Source: Gracilaria vermiculophylla (lineage: Eukaryota > Rhodophyta > Florideophyceae > Gracilariales > Gracilariaceae). Taken from it: a stretch of DNA of 64,000 nt. The notes under the pieces were generated by a model. The model saw only the letters and a program-made list of their open reading frames with translations, searched no databases and was not told the DNA's origin. Of the stretch, positions 22,213 through 31,746 are shown in pieces (position 1 is the stretch's first letter; each line of letters starts with the position of its first letter). Location of the stretch: assembly GCA_019155205.2 (NCBI GenBank), contig JAHNZQ020000092.1, positions 1,174,207-1,238,206 on the forward strand. The letters are read 5' to 3'. Both the position numbers and the translations under genes were made by a program.

Positions 22213-24010
22213 GAGAGGCAGTCGAATAAGCTCCGAGTGTTGAAGAGCATCGAAATACTCGCGAGGAGTCAGGCCGAAGTCTGGGTGCAGACCTCTGCAT
22301 CTGGCCTTTCATTCCTACAGGGGAGTCTACACCTGACGACGAAGCAGCACTCCATGATGGCGAACGGTGTTATGGAAGTAATACCGAACATTCTCTTCAG
22401 GGCCGTGCTCGTTAACTTCAAGGAGTCGCCATTACGGCTTCAGAAAGGAATTGTCGTCGGACTGGCACTACCCGCCCCTGCAGGTCTGGCTCACCTTCCT
22501 CGATCGGAAGACCTCGCGGACCGCTATTCAATCCTCACCATAGAAGCGGAAGCGACTTCTTCGGCTCCAGAGGAAGAGAGTCCTGCCACCTGGCATGAGA
22601 AGCTCCAAATTGGCGGTGAATTCGAAGGGTATCGCCATAGGATAGTGGAAATGCTATCCGCCGTTGCGGACATGTGGTCTGGTCGCCTGGGTCAGGTCAG
22701 CCTGGCCAAGCACAGGATCCGGCTCACACCGGATGCGAAGCCGGTGTATCAATTCCCGAGGAGGGCCGGACCCCATGCGCGCGACTTTGAACGCGATGAG
22801 GTCCACCGGATGCTGGAGAAGGGCGTTATGAAGCCCGCCATTTCCGAATCGGCCTCCCCGGTGGTTTTTCTCAAGAAGAAAGATGGCTCCTTAATGTTCT
22901 GTATTGACTACAAGCGCCTCAACGAGGTGAGGGTACGCGATTCGTACACGATACCCCGTATGGATGAATGTATCGACTCGTTAGGCGATGCGTCCGTTTT
23001 CTCCACACTGGATGCCAACAGCGGCTACTGGCAGATTGAGATGGACGACTCCGATAAGGATAAGACGACTTTCACCTCGCTTTGTGGGATATTCAGATTC
23101 CTAAGGATGCCATTTGGATTGAAGAATGCACCCGCTACGTTCCAACGAGCGGTGAATATTATCCTGTCAAAGGTGAAGTGGCAGTACGCTTTGGTGTATA
23201 TCAATGACGTCATCATATACTCCCGCAGCGTGGAGGAGCACTTAATTCATATGAAGCACGTGCTCCAACTCCTTAAGGATGCTGCCCTCACCTTGAAGCT
23301 GGAGAAATGTTTCTTTTTCAAGTCGTCGGTGGACTACCTGAAGCACGTAGCGCTCCCGGGCCGCCTACAGGTGTTCAGAAAAACTCAGGACGCCATCAAG
23401 GAAGCTCACCCTCCCACAAAACAGAGCGAGCTCCGCTCCTTCCTTTGGTTGTGTAACGTCTTCAGTAGGTTTGTACCGAACTTCTCCCGTATAGCGGCGC
23501 CGTCAAATCGCCTCCTGGAGGAGGATAAGCCGACGCAATTGGCTATCTTGACGAGTGAGGAGTTTTAAGCCTTCCACACCCTGAAGAGAAGACTGATAGA
23601 ACCACCAATCTTTGTACTTCCGAAGCGGCACGGCCGAATGGTGCTGGACACTGACGCCTGTACATATCAGGTCGGATGTGCCCTCCTACAGGAGCAACCG
23701 GAAGGTGGACTTCAACCAATCGGGCTTCGGAGTCGCAGCCTCACCCCTACGGAACGGAATTATTCCACCTCGGAGCGCGAATATCTGGCCATCGTGTGAG
23801 CTGTTTTGCTTTTACGCCCATACCTGGAAGGCTCGCGCTTCACCTTGAGGACAAACCACGCCCCACTGAAGTGGATACTGTCTTTGACGGATGCTTCCGG
23901 TCGCCAGGAATGGTGGAGGTTACGACTCCTGGAGTTTGAGTTCGACATCGTCCACCGCCCGTGCATTAAACACCAGGCAGCGGACTTGCTCCACCGATGG
24001 GGAGGATAAA
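22213..24010 (+). pseudogene. Family A copy 2: reverse transcriptase and RNase H
   Basis: The reverse transcriptase frame runs open to 23566 with all usual blocks (SPVVFLKKKDG, LDANSGYWQIEM, GLKNAPATFQ). The catalytic box reads YIND: codon 23203-23205 is AAT where copy 1 has an Asp, so the first Asp of the [F/Y]xDD motif is lost. RNase H follows in the same frame after a TAA at 23566 (VLDTDA, TSERE, RTNHAPLKW, HQAADLL), with a further TGA at 23797. The changes look like G-to-A and C-to-T decay. Confidence 0.92.
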
Positions 24011-25753
24011 ACACCTTTGGAGGACAACATCCCGTGTCTGATTATCCAGGACGCCAACGGGAAAGAAGGATACGATGGAAAATGTTTGGAATGCTGTGAA
24101 CCTGGAGGAAAGTAAAGTGGACTCCCTGAGGTGATGGCTCTTGTTGAGAAGGAGAAAGAACTTCTCCCCATTTCCTTAGCAGAGTTCCTGAAGGAGCAGA
24201 GTACGGATGCGTACTGCAAGGAGTGCATCGTCATTGTGGGGAGTTTGACATCTTCATTTGACGTCGACCGCGACGGCTTGCTTGTACGCCGCGCCCCCCT
24301 GGATGAAGCTCTCCAAAAGGTGGTCCCGACGAAGTTACGGGCGAGAGTGTTGTATCTCTCGCACTTTCCTCGCCTCGCCGGGCACCCCGATGGATCTCGG
24401 ATGTATTTCACCATGCGAAGGGAGTTCTATAGGCCGAACATGGCTAACGACGCCTTCCAAACGGTGGAGAATGGCTACTCATGTGCCGCCGCTAGGGGGA
24501 GTATACGGAAGCACCTGACGCAACTCACGCTGCTCCCACATTCAGGACCGTTGGAGTTTCTGGCCATGGACATCTTGGGTCCTCTTCTTAAGACGGAGCG
24601 AGGGCACCGATTTATCCTCGTGATCACGGATCGTTTTTCCAAGATCACGCGTGCCATCCCCATCCAGAGCAGTACTGCAGCAGTGATTGCCGACGCCTTC
24701 CTGGAGCATTGGGTTTACCCCTACGAGATACCGTTGTACCTCTTTACGTACATTGGACCCCAGTTTGCGGCGAAAGTCTTCAGCGCCGTCTCCGTAATGC
24801 TGGGGATGAAACAGTTGTTTACAACTGCCTATCACCCCCAGACAAACGGACAGGCGGAAAGGTTCAACAAAACCATCGTCTCGAGGCTGAAGCACTACGT
24901 CGCGGACCACCAGGAGGATTGGGACGCACATGTGGGACCCCTCACGTATGCATAAAACCTACGGGTGCATCGCTCCAAGGGGACCGCTCCTTTTATCTCG
25001 GTTCTCTCGCGCATACCACCAAGTGCCGTCATCGCGGCATGCGCTACGGCGCATCCAGCGGACGGGCCACAGACGCCAACAGCGGCACAAGCCAAACGCT
25101 CCATCCTAAGGCAATATGAGAACACACTCTCCCTCGCAAAAGAGAGACTCAACCCCTCGCAAAGGAGATACAAACAGGATTTTGACCGAAAGGTTATGAA
25201 AGGCCCTCATCTTAAGGAAGGCGACGAGATTTTCCTCGACAAACCCGGGGAAAACTCCGATGATCCGCCGGACGTCACGCGCAAGTTAGCGCCGACCACC
25301 GCAGGGCCCTTCAAAGTCCTTGCCTCCTACAGGGATAATGTCGCCATTGAGGTGAACGGGCTTAGAGACGTCGTCTCCCGTGATATGGTGACGAAAGTCC
25401 CAACCATCAGCCTTCCAGGAATGCCCGCCACCCCACCTCAGGGACAACGCGGGGAGATTCCTCATCCGACCGCATCAGGCGCGACGACACAACGGGATAC
25501 TGGAAACCGCATCACCGCTCTCGGTGAACCATTGCTGGAGGCTCCCGATGCCATCCTGACCCCTGAAGGTGACATCCTCTACGCGGTGAACCATATCGTC
25601 TCCCATCGACAAATCCCTGCAGGAATACTTTACCGCGTCCACTGGTATGGGTACACCTCGAAGGACGACACGGAAGAACCTCCGGAACATATCCCGGAGA
25701 ACTTTCTTAGGCGATACCACACCAATCTGGTGCGGAAACGCCTCTCCTCTTAG
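24011..25753 (+). pseudogene. Family A copy 2: integrase with C-terminal chromodomain
   Basis: The zinc domain (HFPRLAGHP, then one Cys of the CxxC pair; copy 1 keeps both), the DDE core (AMDILGPL, then YHPQTNGQAERF) and the C-terminal region are all present. The second catalytic Asp is replaced: codon 24749-24751 encodes Tyr in TYIGPQF where copy 1 has TDNGPQ. A TAA at 24953 splits the core from the C-terminal part. The end (25570-25750) is a chromodomain: YAVNHIVSHRQ, GILYRVHWYGY, then EEPPEHIPENFLRRY. In chromoviruses this module directs insertion to particular chromatin. Confidence 0.92.
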
Positions 25754-26429
25754 GCGCTTTTGTTTAAGAAAGAGAGAGGGGGCCCCCGACCGGATTTTTT
25801 CTCGCCTCCGCAGTCTATCTCGTACCTGGAGTTCTCTTTTTCGCCTCCAGGATGCTGTTGCTCGCTTTTCGCATGCTCCCACAGCGGCACTTCGTGTCTT
25901 TACGCACGTGAGCACGGCCTATGCATATTGGAACTACCGTTCGTGGAGCTTCTGTCCCATCCGAAGGATCTTTTATTGGTCCGGGTCCTCTCATATACAG
26001 GTCACCGAATCGAGTTTAATATTTCGCTTCGAGGCGCGCTTTCGCCGTTAGCGCTTTGCTTTCAAAGAACTCCGACAGGCCTTCCTTGAGGGCCGCCATC
26101 GAGGCTCAGTCTGTTCGGGCCTTGTGGAGCTCTAAGACTCAAGCACGCGCCCCGCGCAGAGCCTCCTCAGGAGAACCCGAAGCAGGACGGCCTGTCACCA
26201 GGCACGCCTGCACCATCTCCTGGAAGGCAGCGTCCAGAGCCCCAGAGGAGACTCCTCCCGACGGTGCACCCGATGCGGCCACCTCCGTTGACGGCGCAAA
26301 AACCGCCACGGAGGGAGCTGCGGACGGCGGCCCAGCTGGGACAGGAGCTCCCGGACGGGACTCCGGGGGTTTCGCAGTGGAGGACGGCAATGCCAAGGAC
26401 GGACTCGGTGACACCTGAGGCGACGGCGG

Positions 26430-28085
26430 TTAGGGGACTGGAACGCTCCGCAGGCGAGGCTGAGTAATCGTCGCAGGGACGCTCCGCAATCGGGGTTGCA
26501 CCACTGGGGCCGAAGATACCGGGACGGGAGTAATCTCATCCTCTTCCATTGGAGACACGGCGACGCCCACTGCCGGAGCATTCGGCATTGCGGCGGGCCA
26601 CAGAGTTATCACCTCAGGAAGTGCGCCCATATCCTGGGAAGGAGCCGGTAACCGACGGGGCGCATCGAACGCCAGACTCTCCATCAAGGGGTTGGAGTCG
26701 GTTACTCGAAGCCGTTGCACCTGAGGAACCCGAGATGGCGCCAGACGGGGAAAGGCAGGGTATGCTCGCCCGTCATCGTCTCGATCCGGACTCCTCACAA
26801 TGGCGTGAAACTTGTCCTCGCCGTAGTCGTACCAGAGGAAACCCGGTATGTCATTCCACGCCACCTGGAGGTTGTAATCCAACAATAACTCCGCCTCGGA
26901 ATCGCTCCATGCGGTGCCCTTAACCAGGTTATGGATGCCAAAGAAGCGCAGGACCCGTATGATGGACGCCGACAAGGGGAGCAGACGCCCGGTGGTCGGC
27001 TGATATGACGGGTGCCAGTAGAAGCGGCCGTCGCAGCATCGTGTATAGGAGGTTAAGCCTTCGTCCGCCGCTTGGAGATACGCCATCACGGTGCCAACCG
27101 CAAACCCCGTCGAGGCGATTAGCATGACAAACCGCCCTGAGGAGTCATGGGGATCCAAGACCTCAGAGGTTTGATGTTCGAAAGTCATGGGCGTGGCCAC
27201 GCAGAGATACGGGGAAACCCAGTGGTTTCTCCGGGAGTCGTTCGCCTTAAGGTAGTACTTCGGACGTTGCCCGGAGGGCATATCATGGAATTCCGTGTTA
27301 TGCCATCCGTAGAAGTACCCGAACGCGGTGCGTACGCGAGTTTCGTCCGCGAGGTGCGTCTCCCATCGATTCAGATTGAGCCAGTACAGGCAGTCGTATG
27401 GGGGATCGAAGGGCAACACCGCGAGGGCAGAGCGTCCATCGGCAATGCTTCCGGTTCGCCCCGCTCCCTGGTGCGAGCTCTCTTTGTGGAGCAGGACCTG
27501 GAGTCGTGCCTGGATCTCTCGTTCTTCAGCGCACCTCAGGTAAGGAGTATCGCAGTGTCCTACCGTGGTTGGAGCATTGTCACCATGTACCGAAGTATGA
27601 AGACAATGAGCGCGGTATGCATCGACGCGGTTCTGCTTCTGGTCGTTCCTCACAATCTCCGGGACGGCGCGGAATCGCATCGCCTGCAGATAAGGACCAA
27701 AATGGTGAGTATAATCCTCCACGGGACAGGGAAGACTCACGTGCCTATCGTGGAACTGGACAAACACCCACGTGGCGCGATGATCGAAGTGTTCTCCTGG
27801 ACGGAAGAGTGCTCCGGTCGAGGGGTGATACACCTCAGGGTTGGAAGGGGATGTAGGCGCTGGAGTCAGAGAAGACATGCCGAAGGTGTGCGAAGCCGGG
27901 TGCATGGCGACCGAACGCGTGGAAGCACCTGAGGAGAGAGACCTGAAACCACTCGGGGAACGATTCGAAGTTATATGCACCACTGCGGAGGGAGCCGTGT
28001 CAGGCCCCCATCGTGGAATTCGAGGCGAAGCCGGGCGACCGGGATCAAGCGAGTTATGGAGCACCATCGCGGGGCGCGCGCTCAT
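26430..28085 (-). CDS. 551-codon antisense ORF of family A chromovirus, function unknown
   Basis: An uninterrupted frame runs from the ATG at 28085 to TAA at 26430, on the strand opposite to pol and downstream of the chromodomain. The same frame continues upstream past a TAA at 28122 for about 104 more codons, and downstream past 26430 to about 26010, broken by TGA at 26139 and 26109. There copy 1 has Trp and Arg codons and conserved flanking residues. The original protein was therefore probably longer. The N-terminal 100 residues are Ser/Pro/Arg-rich. The middle (about residues 110-450) is rich in Trp, Tyr, His and Phe. One hydrophobic stretch (FVMLIASTGFAVGTVMAYL, about residue 320) could be buried or span a membrane. 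The tail is Pro/Val-rich. I recognise no domain. Antisense frames are known in some plant Ty3 elements, but homology cannot be judged here. Confidence 0.65.
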   Translation of the reverse strand: MSARPAMVLHNSLDPGRPASPRIPRWGPDTAPSAVVHITSNRSPSGFRSLSSGASTRSVAMHPASHTFGMSSLTPAPTSPSNPEVYHPSTGALFRPGEHFDHRATWVFVQFHDRHVSLPCPVEDYTHHFGPYLQAMRFRAVPEIVRNDQKQNRVDAYRAHCLHTSVHGDNAPTTVGHCDTPYLRCAEEREIQARLQVLLHKESSHQGAGRTGSIADGRSALAVLPFDPPYDCLYWLNLNRWETHLADETRVRTAFGYFYGWHNTEFHDMPSGQRPKYYLKANDSRRNHWVSPYLCVATPMTFEHQTSEVLDPHDSSGRFVMLIASTGFAVGTVMAYLQAADEGLTSYTRCCDGRFYWHPSYQPTTGRLLPLSASIIRVLRFFGIHNLVKGTAWSDSEAELLLDYNLQVAWNDIPGFLWYDYGEDKFHAIVRSPDRDDDGRAYPAFPRLAPSRVPQVQRLRVTDSNPLMESLAFDAPRRLPAPSQDMGALPEVITLWPAAMPNAPAVGVAVSPMEEDEITPVPVSSAPVVQPRLRSVPATITQPRLRSVPVP

Positions 28086-28540
28086 ATCCAACGGAGAACG
28101 ACGGAGGTGCGGACGAGAGAATTATGAGTCCGGCACCTTCACGGAGATCTTATGAGCGGACGCGAAGAAGCGGGTGTTGCCAAAAGAAGTAACCTCGAAG
28201 GAGCCGGAGTGGCTAACATCTCCAGGAGGTCGGTAGCCTCGCGGGACTGACCCACGCTCCGTCCACGGAAGTTGCGCGCTTTCACCGCGCACGGTATACC
28301 GGAAGACGCGGACACTCGCGTTGCCGACTGGCGCAGCAGCACCGACAGGTGATACCAAGGAAGAGCAGAAGCAGCTGGGAGAAGGGGGAACAGAGCCCAC
28401 AAACGCCACAAGGAGTGAAACGCGAGCCCGCGGCAACCCGCCGCGCAGGAGTATGGAGAAGGGAAGGAACGCTTGAAGGAGAGAACGGACAAACCGCCGG
28501 AGGCCATTTTGAGAAAGAATTTACTCAGGAATAGATCAAA

Positions 28541-29771
28541 TTGTCCGAGTTCTTGTTTGTGAGCATAAACACGGCAAATGAGCTGCGCTTTCGCACGGTA
28601 AAGCCCACTTTTGTTCTTTCATCTAGCACAGTACGGCCCGCTGTCAAACAAATCTTTTCATTTTGTCGTACCCAGAGCTGTTATGACACATTCTTCGTCG
28701 TCATCTTTTTACGAACAGAGTTTCCGCTGCATCACTGTTCTGGTTGTCGAGCTCAGTAGCTGTGGGAATGTTAATAGATTTGAGAGGACAAGGATTACTA
28801 TTGAAACGTTCCTCTTCCATTGTGAAGAAGATCGATTGACTGAGGGCAGGCGAGAAATTACGGCCATGATATGTTGTGGTTTATGTCTGGTTTCGAAGGC
28901 ATGGTATCTATGGCCGTTTTGTGCGAGAGATTGAATCTTTGCATTTGTAGGAAGGCCAAGTACGTTTCATGGTTCTTTTTTGAGGAGTTTCGTTGATGGC
29001 GAGTCAATCACTAAGCAAGATTGTGCCAGTAGGAGTGCTTTACTTAAAGCTAGTATTCTAGCGTTAAGTTCTGTGAACACATGGCAGAGATGTCCAACCA
29101 TCTCGGGCTTTGTCGAATGGAGCTTGTACCTTATCGCTATTATAGTAGCGATTAGAGAACCAGGTCCAAAAGGGTTAAGATTTGTGTGTGATGAACATAA
29201 GGTATGTTTTTGAATCGGTTTTTTGACTTAAATATTTTCTAAAATCCATTTTTGTGGGTGGACACTGATGAATTTACAGACTGTTTCAAAAACATACGAC
29301 ATGCTGTGAAATCTCAAAAAAACGAATAAATGTATACTGTACGCCTACAAAAATAGGTTTCAGAAAAAAGTAAAGTCAAAAATAAGGTTTCAAAAACATA
29401 TGATCATCAATAACAAATCTTTACTGCGCGACGATCAATAGTTCATTTTGCATCCTTTTTGCAGTATAACGCTAATGCAGCGTTTCGGCATCCAATTGAT
29501 GTATTTTTCTACAGTTGAAACTATTATAGATTTCCAGCAATTTTTAAGAAAGTTTTTGAGTTCAAAAACTGTCTGAAATTGCCTTACATGTGAAGTGCAA
29601 CGCCCTTCTGGGGCATTTCTCACGACTTAGTCGGTACTTGCCCGCCGAAGAGGTATGGTTACTTTATGATGATTAGCGCAGCGGTTGGCCGCTAAGGTGC
29701 ACGCCGGACTGCCGAGTCACACACGTGGGTACAGTAGGGGTGCATGGCATTGCTGGACAAATTAGATATTT
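28541..29771. other. AT-rich unrecognised region
   Basis: Frames such as 28611-28934 and 28980-29213 (plus) are short and without motif. Composition changes sharply from the element on the left. No LTR matching family A was found here. Confidence 0.4.
29672..29742 (+). other. tRNA-like segment, possible SINE head or tRNA pseudogene
   Basis: The sequence TTAGCGCAGCGGTTGG matches the Pol III A-box/D-arm pattern and is followed about 40 bases later by GTGGGTACAGTAGG, where a B-box GGTTCGAnnCC would be expected but is not intact. The assembly gap starts shortly after, so the 3' part cannot be examined. Confidence 0.25.
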
Positions 29772-29871
29772 NNNNNNNNNNNNNNNNNNNNNNNNNNNNN
29801 NNNNNNNNNNNNNNNNNNNNNNNNNNNNNNNNNNNNNNNNNNNNNNNNNNNNNNNNNNNNNNNNNNNNNNN
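29772..29871. other. Assembly gap of 100 N
   Basis: Exactly 100 undetermined bases, a placeholder for a gap of unknown length, located in repeat-rich sequence. Confidence 0.99.
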
Positions 29872-30011
29872 GACGGAGAGCAATAGAAAATATGAAAGAG
29901 TGATTTCCAAAAAATATTTTTTTTTGCTTGCCAACCACCGCGAACTAGCAGAATCTAGCGTTTTCGTAGTTTTTTTGAGTGATTCCCTAACAAACTTGGA
30001 ATCTAGCACCC

Positions 30012-30815
30012 TTATCTAGCATTCCGAGAACACCGACGATAGCCAAGCCATTTGAAAATATATTCAAGTCGATTCCTCGTTTTCCTGTGGTTCAAGATTG
30101 CTCCCACCTCAAACTCTTCTGTTTCATCGGCAATTGCGATAGGGGTCGATTGGGCTGGAGAATGTCTCAATGATGAGTCTTTGTGGTAACGCTTCAGAGG
30201 GTGACAGTGGAAAACATCATGTATACCTCTCATATTTATTGCGGCTCCAAGGTGTGGTCGAAAGGTAACTGGTCTGGCATGTTCAAAAATCTTGAATGGT
30301 CCGCAATAATTTATGCCAAGTTTCGTCTTTGGTCCTGTCTCATCCATACGAAGGTTTGTGGTGGACAACATGATTTGTTCGCCAACTCTCAAGCCGCAAG
30401 GTGTTCTCTTCTTGTTATAATATTTCTCTGAATACTTGTTGCTTTTAATGATTTGGCGACGGGCAAGTTTTGTTGCGTCGAACATGTTTTCTTAAAATTG
30501 AGAAGCGGTTTTGGTTCTGAGAAAGAATTTTTTCCAGTGGTATTGTTCTTAGCTGTTCCCTGTATGTCAAGTAAAACGGCTTGAGGGAGGTTGTGGCATG
30601 GATGGAAGAATTATAAGCTACTTCAAATTCTACCATATGGTCATCCCAATTTGATTGGCCATGATTAACAAAACATCTAATCATTTCTTCTATTCTTTTG
30701 TTCACAACTTCTGTTTGGCCATCTGTCTGCGGATGATGTGCTGAGGAAGGTCGCAAAGATGTTTGAAGTATTCGAAAAATCTCTTTCCAAAACTTGCTCA
30801 TGAAAATGGAATCTC
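30012..30815 (-). pseudogene. Family D chromovirus integrase, C-terminal part
   Basis: The minus strand encodes the end of a Ty3 integrase core (FWKEIF, then AHHPQTDGQTEVVNKRIEEM), the C-terminal domain (KYYNKKRTPCGLRVGEQI, GPFKI) and a chromodomain start (FEVGAILNHRKTRNRLEYIF, KWLGYR). It continues directly across the copia insertion into 34564-35082, which holds the N-terminal half. A frameshift lies near 30460. Confidence 0.88.
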
Positions 30816-30934
30816 TGTCATCACACACTGGGTTCACGTACCAAAGGTTGACTCTTACCCATTATTTCACAATAAAACCCAGCGTCAGTGGCTCCTGCGA
30901 CGCCTCGGTCCCCGGGCATTGCTTCACGATATCA
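30816..30934 (+). repeat. 5' LTR of the copia-type element
   Basis: 119 bases, TG...CA, differing from the 3' LTR at only a few positions (for example accaaagg versus accaaggg), so the insertion is fairly young compared with its surroundings. Confidence 0.95.
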
Positions 30935-30949
30935 GGTTATGGGCCTACC
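30935..30949 (+). other. Primer-binding site (initiator-Met tRNA anticodon arm)
   Basis: GGTTATGGGCC directly follows the 5' LTR. It is complementary to GGCCCATAACC of the initiator-Met tRNA anticodon stem-loop, the internal tRNA site used by Drosophila copia rather than the tRNA 3' end. Confidence 0.8.
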
Positions 30950-31746
30950 CGCTAACCAGGAAGTAATCCCCAACATCTCCCATCATTCCCCCCGCAGCAA
31001 ACCCCGAAAAATTCGTAGCACAAGCTGTATATGGCCCGACCTTTGGACAAAAGCGAAAATCAACCAAGAAGGTGAAAAAATGGCGGCATCATCCTCCACA
31101 ACCATGTCATTTCCAATGTGGCGCTTTACTGAAGAACTCGTTGAACTCACCCCTACCAACCATCACCAGTGCATCTAAAACCTCCAGGACACTCTCGTGG
31201 AACACTAATACGAAAATTTCCTCACTTTACAGTTCAAACCACATACTCTTGAACAAAAGAAAGCTGTCTCCAGTGCAAGAAGAATGATCACAAAAAGCAT
31301 AACTACCGAAGTTGTCAATCTCATTGCGGAGCCAACGATCTTTACCAAACGCTTCAGTAAGGAACTCTTCAGATTCGAACTAAATCGATTGACATCATCG
31401 AAATCCCAGCCCTCTACAACGCCGCAGTGCAAACGAAACTCATCTCCGTACAAGCCTTAGTCTCCGCGTTGGGATCCATACTCTTCCTTCCACGCCAAGC
31501 CCACTTGCTCAGCAGAACCACACCACCTCAAGTTCTCGGCACCGCCACCTGACGTAATGGAGCCTACGTACTGGATACCTCATCCATTGCATCCCCAGCC
31601 CTTATAGCTACGTCAGAGACGTCAACGCATCCCTTCGCCGAACCGGGCCCCCCCTCCATCCCGCAATGTGACCCTCGACGAGCGCGACGAAACATTAGAC
31701 CACACCCTCAGCCCGCAGCACACAACAGAACCCCCCGCACCTTTCT

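Larger units (their letters stand above)
18731..28530 (+). mobile_element. Family A Ty3-type chromovirus, copy 2
   Basis: The order is partial 5' LTR, gag, protease, reverse transcriptase, RNase H, integrase and chromodomain on the plus strand, followed by about 2.8 kb that carries a large antisense reading frame. The chromodomain at the integrase C-terminus places it in the chromovirus branch of Ty3/gypsy. It is better preserved than copy 1 but carries at least seven frameshifts or stops in the sense frames, plus substitutions at catalytic residues of RT and integrase. No 3' LTR is visible before the AT-rich sequence that starts near 28540, so the right end is approximate. A miniature LTR element is nested between gag and protease. 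Confidence 0.9.

Noticed and set aside
26056..27932. Plus-strand frames of 120 to 261 codons downstream of the chromodomain
   Set aside because: They are shadows of the longer antisense frame and are not kept in copy 1; only the antisense frame is alignable between copies as protein.
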